NCBI GenBank assembly: GCA_014379705.1
Contig: JACMLI010000093.1
Coordinates: 1-27,418 of the forward strand
Direction of reading: 5' to 3'
Length of the DNA: 27,418 bases
Origin: Gemmatimonadaceae bacterium
GTDB lineage: Bacteria > Gemmatimonadota > Gemmatimonadetes > Gemmatimonadales > Gemmatimonadaceae
The notes below the pieces were generated by a model. That model ran no database searches, was not told the DNA's origin, and worked only from the letters and a program-made list of their open reading frames with translations. How positions within the stretch are numbered: the stretch's first letter is position 1; every line of letters begins with the position of its first letter. Below, in pieces: positions 7,789 through 15,772 of the stretch. The position numbers and the translations under genes are program-made.

Positions 7789-8340
7789 ATGGCACCCCCC
7801 ACCACCACCTCCGCTTCCGACTTGCGCGGACTCCGCTGGGAATCGCAGTGCGGATTTCAGGTCGTCACCCACGGAACGTGCTACTACATACGCGAGAGCC
7901 CCGGGTCGCTGATCGCGGGCATCGTGTTCGGGGTAGTTCTCGCCATTCCGTCGGGTGGGTATGGTGTGTGGCTGCTGCTCACGGATGGCACGATAGGAGG
8001 GCGGGTATTCGCCGCGATGCTATTGTTGGTGTCGGCGGTGTTCACCTTCCTGCTCTGGTCCTCGGCGCGACGCGGCCGGTGGATGTTGGTGTACGATCGC
8101 GGACAGCCCGGCGTGCCAGGCGAGATTCGGCATAGCGGGAAGCGCCTGCCCGTGGAGCGCGTACGCAGCCTCTCGACGCGGTCGACCGGTGGCTCGCCGC
8201 CCAGGAGCACCGTGGTGGCCGAGTTGCACGATGGCACGTATGAGTCGCTAGGCCCCATCGGCCTCCTGACCTGGCCGGCCTATTGGGGGCAGCAGGCGGC
8301 AACGTGGATGGGCCTCCCCTTCCGCCACTCGACGCAATGA
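7789..8340 (+). CDS. Two-helix membrane protein of unknown function
   Basis: A 183-residue protein not matched to a family I recognise. Two hydrophobic helices follow each other at about residues 42-62 (IAGIVFGVVLAIPSGGYGVW) and 72-90 (FAAMLLLVSAVFTFLLW). They are flanked by a soluble N-terminal segment and a longer C-terminal domain with LVYDRGQPGVP and VAELHDGTYESLG, which read like a cytoplasmic beta-rich domain. Start choice is uncertain: ATG at 7789 gives a compact protein, and an ATG at 7750 would add 13 residues. A decayed copy of the region around the first helix lies 2.8 kb away at 10757-10850, so this gene family was duplicated locally or moved here. It is followed by the ACTGG inverted repeat region. 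Confidence 0.6.
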   Translation: MAPPTTTSASDLRGLRWESQCGFQVVTHGTCYYIRESPGSLIAGIVFGVVLAIPSGGYGVWLLLTDGTIGGRVFAAMLLLVSAVFTFLLWSSARRGRWMLVYDRGQPGVPGEIRHSGKRLPVERVRSLSTRSTGGSPPRSTVVAELHDGTYESLGPIGLLTWPAYWGQQAATWMGLPFRHSTQ

Positions 8341-8394
8341 CGTGAGGTATGAGCGCTGCACGCATCTCACCCTCGATCGCTGGGACTGGTAATC

Positions 8395-8632
8395 CGTCCT
8401 GATTGCGGGGACGAGTTACTGGTTGCGTGGCTGGGTACGGGGGCTGGCGTACTGGTTTTTGCTTACTGGAGCTGGCGAACTGGTTGCTCGACTGGGACTG
8501 GAGGACTGGGACTGGTACTGGTGCCGCTCCTGCGCCCAGTGCCTCTTACCAGTCTAGTAACCACCCAGCGGTTCCAGTAAACCGAAACCAGTAAACCAGC
8601 CCCAGTACCCAGCCGTGTGACCAGTCCCCAGT
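8395..8632. repeat. Long imperfect inverted repeat of ACTGG / CCAGT units
   Basis: The left half (8395-8521) contains ten ACTGG pentamers and no CCAGT; the right half (8536-8632) contains seven CCAGT and no ACTGG. The halves pair as a large inverted repeat. 8429-8447 matches the reverse complement of 8596-8614 at 18 of 19 positions (GGCTGGGTACNGGGGCTGG), and 8451-8470 matches 8573-8592 at 17 of 20. The centre is GTGCCGCTCCTGCGCC at about 8521-8536. Arms are roughly 100 bases and could form a cruciform or a long RNA hairpin. The 336-base gap between genes (8341-8677) holds little else. Confidence 0.85.
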
Positions 8633-8677
8633 TCGGGCTCGTTACCGAAGTTCGTGGCCTCCATAACCTGCCTTGCC

Positions 8678-10699
8678 ATGTCGTTCTCATCCCTCTTCAT
8701 CGCCGCGCTCAGCGTCCCGGTGCTGCACCAGTCCGCACCCGCAACGCAACAACCCTCACCCATCCGCCGCCTCGTGATCACTCCGGCGCGCCGGGAGGTC
8801 GCCGCGGGAGATTCACTCCGGCTGCGCGCGGAGGCGCTCGACTCCGCCGGCCGGCCCGTGCCCGGTGTGACCCTCCGGTTCGTCGACGCCGGTGGCTACT
8901 TCGAGGCGAAGGTCGACTCGACGGGGCTTGTCACAGGGGGCGCGGTGGGCGTCAAGCCGGTGAGCGTTATCGCGCTCGCTCCGGGAGCCAAGCCGTTCAT
9001 CGAGCGCGTGGAGGTGCGAATCCTCCCGGGGGCGGCGACCCGCGTCACGCTCACGCCGCGTCCCGCGCGACTGCTTGCCGGCCAGATGGTGCAGCTCGAG
9101 GCCCGGTCGTTTTCCGATGTCGGCGATGAACGCAGCGACCGCATCGCGTGGACCGTGTCGGCGCCTTCGGTCGCAAGCGTCGATGCCACTGGCCTGCTGA
9201 CGGCGCTTGCGCCTGGCCGGGCCCGCATCAGCGCGCGCGCCGGCGGCGCCACGCAGGCGTTCGACGTGCAGGTGCTGCCTAACGCGGTGGCGTCGGTGAC
9301 GGTCACCCCCGCGAGGACGGACGGACGTCAGGGCGACGTGATCCGGTTCACGGCCGTGGCCAGGGACCAGGGTGGGCGCGTGATCGAGGGCGTCGACCCG
9401 CACTGGAGCTTCTCGCCCGGCAAGGGCGTGATCGACGAGCGTGGCGGCTTCGTCGGCTACGAGGCGGGCACGTATCGCGTGATCGCCGACTTCGGCTCGC
9501 ACACCGGCAATGCCGTCATCCGCCTCACGCACCGCGACGTCCGCCGGCCAGTCACTGTCGTCGGCCGAGTGCCCAAGCGCACGGGCGGCACCTCGGAAGT
9601 GTGGGTGCACCCGAACGGGCGCTACGTCTACACCGGTGCCGGCTCCGGAGCCGCATGGCACGTGGTTGACGTCAGCGATCCGTCGAAGCCGGTCGTTGTC
9701 GACTCGCTCCTCGACGACTCGCGAGGCACCAACGATCTCATGACGACGGCCGACGGCAAGGTGATCGTTCACACGCGCGAGGGGAACTCCGCGCGGAGGA
9801 ACGGCATCGCGATCAGCACGCTCGAGGGGGATGGGGCGCACCCGAAGCGGATCGCCGAGTTCACGGAGGGCGTGACGGGTGGCGTGCACTCCGCGTTCGT
9901 GTACACGGACAAGAAGCACGGCACGCACGTGTTTCTGACCAACAACGGCACGGGCGCCATGCACATCATCAACATCGACGACCCCAACACACCGCGGGAG
10001 GTCGCGCAGTGGAAAACCCCGCGGTCACCGGCGGGGCGAATGCTCCACGATGTCGATGTGCAGGATGGGCTTGCGTACCTGAGCTACTGGAACGATGGCC
10101 TGATCATCCTCGATGTCGGCAACGGGATGAAGGGAGGGACGCCCGGCAATCCGCAGTTGGCGAGCCAGTTCAAGTATGATCTCAACACGCTGTATCGTGA
10201 CGTGGAAGCGATCGGCGGACCGGGCTTCATCCGGGGCACGCACACGGCGTGGCGCTACAAGAACTACGTGATCGTCGGCGACGAGGTCGCGCCGGCGAGT
10301 CGTCCGACGGGGGCGAAGGACGCCTCGGCCGGCGGATGGTTCGGCCGGCTGCAGGTGATCGACGTGTCCGACCTGAACAACCCGAAGTCGGTCGCGTGGT
10401 ACGAGCCCGAGGTGGGTGGCGTACACAACATCTGGGTTGCCGGCGACACGCTCTACCTCGGTGCGTACAACGGCGGGTTCCACGCGTTCGACCTGACCGG
10501 GGAGCTGCTCGGCGACCTGCGCGCGCAGGGGCGGGAGATCGCGTCCCTCAACATCGCGGACATGGATGGCAGCGCTCGTGCGCCCAACACGGCGATGACG
10601 TGGGGCGTCGTGGTGAAGAACGGTCTCGCGTACATCGGCGACATCTACAGCGGGCTGTGGATCGTGAGGATCGAGCCGAAGAACAAGATCGTGCCTTGA
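8678..10699 (+). CDS. Secreted BIG2 / LVIVD-repeat beta-propeller protein
   Basis: A 673-residue exported protein with a signal peptide at residues 1 to about 24. Residues 30-285 hold three bacterial Ig-like (BIG2-type) repeats, recognisable from RLVITPARREVAAGDSLRL, TRVTLTPRPARLLAGQMV and ASVTVTPARTDGRQGDVI, with conserved ASVDATGLLTALAPG in the second. Residues 290-665 are a propeller of LVIVD repeats, such as WHVVDVSDPSKPVV, MHIINIDDPNTPREV, LIILDVGNG and LQVIDVSDLNNPKSVAWY. LVIVD proteins are cell-surface proteins of largely unknown role; no catalytic motif is visible. The ATG at 8678 starts the signal peptide directly, and the GTG at 8654 is an alternative. It begins just after the ACTGG inverted repeat and ends just before a hairpin and a gene remnant. 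Confidence 0.85.
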   Translation: MSFSSLFIAALSVPVLHQSAPATQQPSPIRRLVITPARREVAAGDSLRLRAEALDSAGRPVPGVTLRFVDAGGYFEAKVDSTGLVTGGAVGVKPVSVIALAPGAKPFIERVEVRILPGAATRVTLTPRPARLLAGQMVQLEARSFSDVGDERSDRIAWTVSAPSVASVDATGLLTALAPGRARISARAGGATQAFDVQVLPNAVASVTVTPARTDGRQGDVIRFTAVARDQGGRVIEGVDPHWSFSPGKGVIDERGGFVGYEAGTYRVIADFGSHTGNAVIRLTHRDVRRPVTVVGRVPKRTGGTSEVWVHPNGRYVYTGAGSGAAWHVVDVSDPSKPVVVDSLLDDSRGTNDLMTTADGKVIVHTREGNSARRNGIAISTLEGDGAHPKRIAEFTEGVTGGVHSAFVYTDKKHGTHVFLTNNGTGAMHIINIDDPNTPREVAQWKTPRSPAGRMLHDVDVQDGLAYLSYWNDGLIILDVGNGMKGGTPGNPQLASQFKYDLNTLYRDVEAIGGPGFIRGTHTAWRYKNYVIVGDEVAPASRPTGAKDASAGGWFGRLQVIDVSDLNNPKSVAWYEPEVGGVHNIWVAGDTLYLGAYNGGFHAFDLTGELLGDLRAQGREIASLNIADMDGSARAPNTAMTWGVVVKNGLAYIGDIYSGLWIVRIEPKNKIVP

Positions 10700-10706
10700 A
10701 AGGCCT

Positions 10707-10734
10707 GGGGTCAGAAGGCTTGGCGTCTGACCCC
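10707..10734. terminator. GGGGTCAGA hairpin, possible REP-like terminator
   Basis: A perfect 9-bp inverted repeat, GGGGTCAGA (10707-10715) and TCTGACCCC (10726-10734), with a 10-base loop, begins eight bases after the stop of the LVIVD gene. There is no T-run, so it is not a classic intrinsic terminator, but a hairpin between convergent genes could end transcription or protect mRNA ends. The right arm belongs to the 19-bp motif also seen at 1412-1430. Confidence 0.5.
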
Positions 10735-10756
10735 ATAGGCTTCCACGCAGGCCCTG

Positions 10757-10860
10757 GTGTCGAGTTCGGGGTCGTCCTTGCCATGTCGTCGGGTGGGTAC
10801 GGCGGGTGCCTGCTGCTCGCAGACACCACGGCAATGGCAGCGCGGCTTTCGTCAGCCTGA
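10757..10860 (+). pseudogene. Decayed fragment of the membrane protein gene at 7789
   Basis: The stretch 10757-10850 aligns without gaps to about 7918-8011 in the first transmembrane region of the 7789-8340 gene. Shared blocks include TTCGGGGT, TCGGGTGGGTA and CTGCTGCTC. The encoded peptides read FGVVLAMSSGGYGGCLLLAD here and FGVVLAIPSGGYGVWLLLTD there. No start codon or further homology is visible, and the frame ends at a TGA (10858-10860) that overlaps the 3' end of the NTF2-like gene. It is best read as a remnant of a paralogue. Confidence 0.6.
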
Positions 10861-11307
10861 CAGGTTCCAGACTTCCGTGGCGATCACCCATCGACCGCCA
10901 AGCTTGCGCCAGATCGTGACCCAGCCTCCCGCCCTGTTCGCGACCACGCCGTCGATCTTGCGGCGAAACGTCGATCGACCGCCCATGTAGGCCATGTCGC
11001 CGCCGTCCGACATCTCGAACGACGTCCGCTCGCCGCTGACGACGGCGAAGGAGGAGTCGGCCCACAGATCCTGCCAGAACGTGCGGATCTCCCCCTTGCC
11101 ACGTCGGATCCGCTCGCCCGTCCACATCGTGAACGCGCTGTCAGCGTAGAACGTCATGAGGGTGTTCACGTCACGGCGGCTCCACGCGTCACCGAGGGCA
11201 CGATCGACGGCCTCGAGCTCAACGCGAGGGGTCTGCGCGGCAACGGGTTCGGTGCAAACCGCGGTGAGGCAGAGCGCGAAGGCACACCACGCACGGGCAG
11301 CAGGCAT
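10852..11307 (-). CDS. Secreted SnoaL/NTF2-like (DUF4440-type) protein
   Basis: A 151-residue protein with a signal peptide (residues 1 to about 24, ending VAAQ). The mature part has the pattern of the SnoaL/NTF2 cone fold: VDRALGDAWSRRDVNTLMTFYADSAFTMW, then KGEIRTFWQDLW, and a C-terminal GGWVTIWRKLGGRWVIATEVW. Members bind small ligands or act as hydrolases or isomerases, and many secreted ones have no known role. ATG at 11307 is chosen because the signal peptide begins there; the frame runs on to 11502 but that part is unlike a protein leader. No purine-rich ribosome-binding site precedes it. It is convergent with the remnant at 10757-10860 and divergent from the DUF4932-like gene. Confidence 0.8.
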   Translation of the reverse strand: MPAARAWCAFALCLTAVCTEPVAAQTPRVELEAVDRALGDAWSRRDVNTLMTFYADSAFTMWTGERIRRGKGEIRTFWQDLWADSSFAVVSGERTSFEMSDGGDMAYMGGRSTFRRKIDGVVANRAGGWVTIWRKLGGRWVIATEVWNLSG

Positions 11308-11569
11308 GAAGAGGAGGGTGGGGGGGATGGACGGGCCGCATGCTCCTTTGGGAATGGATAGCGATCGCGACGAGCGTGCCCCAGAACAATGTTGCTGTGG
11401 CCACGGAATTGCCGACCTGACCTCGTTCGGTGCATCCTTGCGACCAACGGTGCACGCTGGTTTCGCTGCTTGAGACGAGGTGGAACCGCAAACTCCATTC
11501 ATGGCCGAGATCCCCCTGGTCGCCCTCGATCACGCCGCCGCAGAAGGCCTCGCTGGCGATCCCCCGGCA

Positions 11570-13000
11570 ATGGCCGACCGGCACGGGCTGGCCGCCTTCC
11601 GAGACACGTGCCTGAAGCGAGCGGCATTGCTACTGATGCTCGTCGCCAGCTCGGCGTCGGCGCAGGGCGTGCGCGTCATTGACGATCAGCGCGCCGAGAT
11701 CATCGGCATCCTGTTTCGCATTGCAGGCGCTCCCGACTTCAGCGGCGGGAACGTTCAGCCGTATACGCGACAGGTCGATTCAACCTTCCTCCCATACCGC
11801 AATCATCCCGTCTTCGCCGAGATTAATCGGCTGCGCACGGCATACGGGATCGCACTGAGCGACGTCACGACGATGGCGCCGCAGCTGACGGATCCGGTGA
11901 CGTTCGGCGAGCGATCACCCATCGACGCACCGACGTCCACGTTGGCCCGATCGTGGCATGGGGCCGAGGCCCGAGTGTTTCTTGCCCAGGCGCGCGATTT
12001 CGCCAGGGTCGCCAACGTCGCGGGCTTTTTGCGGGCGCAACAGCACGTGTACGACTCGGCGACGGCGCGCGCGCAGCGCCTGATCGACACGAAGGCCCGC
12101 CTCGACTGGTTCACGAAGTTCTTCAATGAGCCCACGCGCGACCTGCTCATCATCTCGCCGTTGCTCATGTCGAGCAGCGGAAACTTCGCCGCGGCCTTTC
12201 ACGACGGCGCCATCCACGAACGCTACGCCTTCCTCGCGGTGCCCGGCATCGACACGGCTGGATACCCGGTGCTGCATCCTGAAACGCTCGCGACACTCAT
12301 CCACGAGCTCAATCATTCATACATCAACCACGTCGTTGACGCGGTGAGCGCGCAACTCCGGCCGGCAGGAGCACGGATCTTTCCCATCGTGCAAGCGGAG
12401 ATGAGTCGGCTCGCGTATACGCGCGCGCAGGTGATGTTCAACGAGTCCGTCGTGCGCGCGGCCGTCATACGCTACCTGCTCGCCAACGATGGAGCGTCGG
12501 CCGGGCGCGCCGAGTCGCGAGTGCAGGCGGGGTTGGGGTTCTTCTGGATCGACGAGCTGGTCGAACTCCTTGGCGAGTACGAGGCGAATCGCACGCAGTA
12601 CTCCACGTTCAGCACCTTCATGCCACGGCTGGTCGCGTACTTCGACGACCTGGCGCCGCGCGTCACCGAGATGCGCACCGCCTATGAAAACCGGCGTCCA
12701 CGCATCATCAAGACGTCGATTGCACGTGGTGCGCAAGACGTCGACCCCACGCTTCGCGCATTGGTCCTCACGTTCGATGCGCCGGTGGGTACCAGCTACT
12801 CGTTTGCAGGCAACCTCGGGGATGGGATCCCGGAGTTCACGGGCGGGTCGTTCGACGGCACGCGCACCGTGTTCACCATCGGGATCAAGCTCGAGCCTGG
12901 GCGCGACTATCACATTCCGTTCGGGCCCGGCTTCGTGAACGACGACGGCTATCCCAACCAGCGGCTGGACTTGCGCTTCCACACCAGGAACGCACGCTGA
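11570..13000 (+). CDS. Secreted DUF4932-like putative metalloprotease with C-terminal Ig-like domain
   Basis: A protein of about 476 residues with a signal peptide ending SSASAQG (about residues 16-32). The main domain (about 35-375) contains TLIHELNHSYINHVV, a zincin-like H-E-x2-H (H245, E246, H249), and a downstream NESVVRAAVIRYL, whose E292 could be a third metal ligand; this combination is typical of DUF4932 proteins. Residues 380-473 (TSIARGAQDVDPTLRALVLTF onward, ending RLDLRFHTR) resemble a Big_5 Ig-like domain, probably for substrate or surface contact. Protease activity is inferred from the motif only. The start is uncertain: ATG at 11570 gives a long basic lead-in, a GTG at 11480 would extend it by 30 residues, and a CTG at 11612 would start immediately before the hydrophobic stretch. 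Confidence 0.72.
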   Translation: MADRHGLAAFRDTCLKRAALLLMLVASSASAQGVRVIDDQRAEIIGILFRIAGAPDFSGGNVQPYTRQVDSTFLPYRNHPVFAEINRLRTAYGIALSDVTTMAPQLTDPVTFGERSPIDAPTSTLARSWHGAEARVFLAQARDFARVANVAGFLRAQQHVYDSATARAQRLIDTKARLDWFTKFFNEPTRDLLIISPLLMSSSGNFAAAFHDGAIHERYAFLAVPGIDTAGYPVLHPETLATLIHELNHSYINHVVDAVSAQLRPAGARIFPIVQAEMSRLAYTRAQVMFNESVVRAAVIRYLLANDGASAGRAESRVQAGLGFFWIDELVELLGEYEANRTQYSTFSTFMPRLVAYFDDLAPRVTEMRTAYENRRPRIIKTSIARGAQDVDPTLRALVLTFDAPVGTSYSFAGNLGDGIPEFTGGSFDGTRTVFTIGIKLEPGRDYHIPFGPGFVNDDGYPNQRLDLRFHTRNAR

Positions 13001-13060
13001 CCTGGAGGGTTCTTCGCTCGCCAGGTCCATGGCGACGGGGTGCCCGCGTTATGCTTCGGG

Positions 13061-14065
13061 ATGGATGCATCGATTCAAGCGAGTCTCCGCCGCGCTCCGC
13101 TGTCGGTACTCGACCTCTCGCCCATCGTGGCGGGCGGAACGCCCGCGCAATCATTCCGCAACTCGCTGGACCTCGCGCGCCACGCTGAACGGCTCGGCTA
13201 CCACAGGTTCTGGGTCGCCGAGCACCACGGCATTCCGGGCGTCGCGAGTGCGGCGACGGCGGTCGTGATAGCGCACGTCGCCGGAGGCACGTCCTCGATC
13301 CGTGTGGGCGCCGGGGGCATCATGCTGCCTAACCACGCGCCGTTGCTGATCGCCGAGCAGTTCGGCACGCTCGAGGCGCTCTTTCCCGGCCGCATCGACC
13401 TCGGTCTCGGTCGCGCGCCGGGCTCGGACCAGGTCACCGCGCGGGCGCTGCGTCGCGATCGTGCCGCCGCCGACGCGTTCCCGCACGACGTGGCCGAGTT
13501 GATCGCCCTCATGGAGCCGAGCGAACCCGGGCAGGTGGTGCGGGCGATTCCCGGCGAGGGAACGCGCGTGCCGATCTGGATCCTCGGGTCGAGCCTCTTC
13601 GGTGCGCAGCTTGCCGCCGCGATGGGGCTGCCGTTCGCGTTTGCGTCGCATTTCGCGCCGATGCACATGATGCAAGCGATCGAGATCTATCGCACGTCCT
13701 TTCGCCCGTCGGAGCGGTGCGAACGCCCGCGCGTCATGCTTGGCGCCACCGTCGTAGCCGCGGATACGGACGACGAGGCGCGGCTGCTCCTCTCGTCGCT
13801 CCTCCAGACATTCGTTGCGCTCCGCCGCGGCCATCCGATCCCGGTCCCGCCTCCCGACGCCGACTTCGAGGGTACGCTCACGCCGCTCGACCGTGCGCAG
13901 CTGGACCAGATCCTGTCGCACGCGATTGTTGGCGGGCCGGCGCGGGTCCGAGACGGCTTGGCATCGCTGATCGCACGCACGGGCGCGGACGAGGTGATGG
14001 TTGCCACGCAGATTTACGATCACGCGGCGCGCGTGCACTCGTTCGAGATTGTGGCGGCAATCTAG
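13061..14065 (+). CDS. Luciferase-like (LLM class) flavin-dependent monooxygenase
   Basis: A 334-residue cytoplasmic protein of the bacterial luciferase-like monooxygenase superfamily, in the MsnO8-type subgroup. Diagnostic segments are VLDLSPIVAGGTPAQSF at the start, GYHRFWVAEHHGIPGVAS, IRVGAGGIMLPNHAPLLIAE and FPGRIDLGLGRAPGSD, which form the TIM-barrel flavin site. IVGGPARVRDGLASLIARTGADEVMV closes the barrel. Members use FMNH2 with oxygen or F420, and this subgroup is usually of unknown substrate. ATG at 13061 matches the family start (SVLDLS about 14 residues in); the GTG at 13040 is an alternative with no good ribosome-binding site. It follows the DUF4932-like gene by 60 bases and the protease frame overlaps its end. 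Confidence 0.92.
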   Translation: MDASIQASLRRAPLSVLDLSPIVAGGTPAQSFRNSLDLARHAERLGYHRFWVAEHHGIPGVASAATAVVIAHVAGGTSSIRVGAGGIMLPNHAPLLIAEQFGTLEALFPGRIDLGLGRAPGSDQVTARALRRDRAAADAFPHDVAELIALMEPSEPGQVVRAIPGEGTRVPIWILGSSLFGAQLAAAMGLPFAFASHFAPMHMMQAIEIYRTSFRPSERCERPRVMLGATVVAADTDDEARLLLSSLLQTFVALRRGHPIPVPPPDADFEGTLTPLDRAQLDQILSHAIVGGPARVRDGLASLIARTGADEVMVATQIYDHAARVHSFEIVAAI

Positions 14066-15758
14066 AGGACCCAACAACGTTCAAGATGCGCGTCGGGCCT
14101 GGACTCATGATCAAGGCATCCCGAACCCCGCGCCGGCGCCCCTGATCATCCCATCATCATCCGACCTGAAGCGGTTCGCCTGGTGGCGGCTCGGCCGCGC
14201 CGTCCGGGCGGCCGCGATTGCCGTTCCGCTGATCGCGAGCCCAAGCTGCCGACAGCCCGCAACGCGCACCGCCAGCACGCCGACGTCCACGGTGTTGCCT
14301 GTCCCAAGCGCCGGCAAGATCGACCGAGCGGTGCTCGCGGCCATCGACTCCGGCAGCCCGCTGCAAGTCCTCATCATTGGCTCACGGCAACTCCTCGCGC
14401 CGGTCGGCGGCATCGAGCGGTTTGCCGCGGGGCACATGGACAGCGATCGCCTGGCGCTGCGACGATCGGTCATTCGTGACCTTCGCAGCATCGCGACCGA
14501 TCAGCAGTCCAGGGTGCTTACGGCGCTTGGCAAGCCGCGCGCCCAGCGCACGCTGTGGATGGTGAACGCGATGGTGCTGACGCTGACACCAGACGAAGTA
14601 CGGCGTGCCGCCACGCTGGGCGACGTGGGATATATCTACCGGTCCGCCGAGGAGTTGCCTTCGCGTCCGGACTCTGCCGGTGTGGAGATCGCGCTTCCGC
14701 GGGCCAGCAGCACTGGCGCGTCGTTCGCGCTCGGCTCGAAACGAGTCCCGTGGAACGTGCGGATGCTCCGCGCTCCCGAGGCATGGTCCGACCTGCGCGT
14801 CACGGGCCACGGCGTTCGCGTCGCCGTCCTCGATTTTGGGACGAACTACGCCCATCCGGATCTCGCAAAGCGCGTCTGGAGGAATCCGGGCGAGATCCCG
14901 AACAACCGCATGGACGACGACGGCAACGGATATGTCGACGACTACTACGGCTATGATTTCGGGGCCATGCGTGCGGAGGTGAGGCTCACCACCGGCGAAT
15001 ACCAGCATGGAACGGTCACCGCAGGGATCGTGGCGGGGGACGGCACGGGGGGAATCGTGACCGGCATTGCGCCTGACGCGGAGCTCATGCTGATGCTCGG
15101 GGTCGGACCAACGGCAGCGACGCTCGCCTATCAGTATGCGGCCGAACATGGCGCAGACATCCTGAGCATGAGTTTCAGCATTCCCGATCTTGCCAACCTG
15201 CGCGGGTATTGGCGGATGCTGAGTGATCACGCGACGGCAGCCGGAATGCTGCTCGTGGGTGGCGCTGGAAACTTCCGGGCAAGCAGGGCCATTCCGCTGC
15301 AACTCTGGTCGCCGAAGGACGTGCCGACCGTGATCGCCATGGCGGGCGTCGACAGCGCGCTGCAGCGAACGTCCTTCAGCAGCGGTGGTCCGGTGGAGTG
15401 GGAGTCGGTCGCCCTTTATGGCGACTATCCGATGGCGGCCGGCCTGCGCAAACCGGATATGGTGGCGTTCCCGGGTCCCGACTATCCAATACTTGGCGCG
15501 GCCGACGGCGGATATGTCGAACCCAATCCGAAAGTCGCCGGCAACTCCTTCAGCGGGCCCCAGGGCGCGGGCGTCGCAGCCCTCATCTTCTCGGCGGCGC
15601 CGTGGCTACCAGTCTGGCGGGCCCGCGAGATCATGGAACGCACCTCGCGGGATCTTGGTCCCCCAGGGCCGGACAACGAGTTCGGATTCGGGCTCATCGA
15701 CGCGTACGCTGCGGTGCAGGAGGCAACGCGACTCACTGCCCAGCGCCGCCTGCGCTGA
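14001..15758 (+). CDS. S8 (subtilisin-family) serine peptidase with I9-type propeptide
   Basis: Exported subtilase. Numbering from 14001, residues 57-83 form a hydrophobic leader (LKRFAWWRLGRAVRAAAIAV onward), 107-217 an I9-like propeptide that would be removed on maturation, and 255-575 the catalytic domain. The triad is present: D278 in AVLDFGTNYAHPDL, H336 in YQHGTVTAGI and S516 in GNSFSGPQGAG, with oxyanion N424 in GGAGNF. D-F-G replaces the usual D-[ST]-G. The acidic NNRMDDDGNGYVDDYYGYDF segment (residues 301-320) resembles the calcium-binding insertion of related peptidases. The start is unclear: no in-frame ATG or GTG lies before the leader, only TTG at 14001 (with GAGGTG upstream) and 14049 and CTG at 14142 and 14166. 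The true start is probably later than 14001. It overlaps the monooxygenase gene and ends 14 bases from a convergent lipoprotein gene. Confidence 0.85.
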   Translation: MPRRFTITRRACTRSRLWRQSRGPNNVQDARRAWTHDQGIPNPAPAPLIIPSSSDLKRFAWWRLGRAVRAAAIAVPLIASPSCRQPATRTASTPTSTVLPVPSAGKIDRAVLAAIDSGSPLQVLIIGSRQLLAPVGGIERFAAGHMDSDRLALRRSVIRDLRSIATDQQSRVLTALGKPRAQRTLWMVNAMVLTLTPDEVRRAATLGDVGYIYRSAEELPSRPDSAGVEIALPRASSTGASFALGSKRVPWNVRMLRAPEAWSDLRVTGHGVRVAVLDFGTNYAHPDLAKRVWRNPGEIPNNRMDDDGNGYVDDYYGYDFGAMRAEVRLTTGEYQHGTVTAGIVAGDGTGGIVTGIAPDAELMLMLGVGPTAATLAYQYAAEHGADILSMSFSIPDLANLRGYWRMLSDHATAAGMLLVGGAGNFRASRAIPLQLWSPKDVPTVIAMAGVDSALQRTSFSSGGPVEWESVALYGDYPMAAGLRKPDMVAFPGPDYPILGAADGGYVEPNPKVAGNSFSGPQGAGVAALIFSAAPWLPVWRAREIMERTSRDLGPPGPDNEFGFGLIDAYAAVQEATRLTAQRRLR

Positions 15759-15772
15759 CGACGGCTCGACGC

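Noticed and set aside
8403..8594. A 63-codon reading frame inside the ACTGG repeat.
   Set aside because: Its sequence is produced by the ACTGG/CCAGT units (repeated Trp/Thr/Gly), with no ribosome-binding site; it is an artefact of the repeat.
10249..10860. 203-codon frame overlapping the end of the LVIVD gene.
   Set aside because: Only its last part is informative, and that is the remnant annotated at 10757-10860; the earlier part is an antiframe of the LVIVD coding region.
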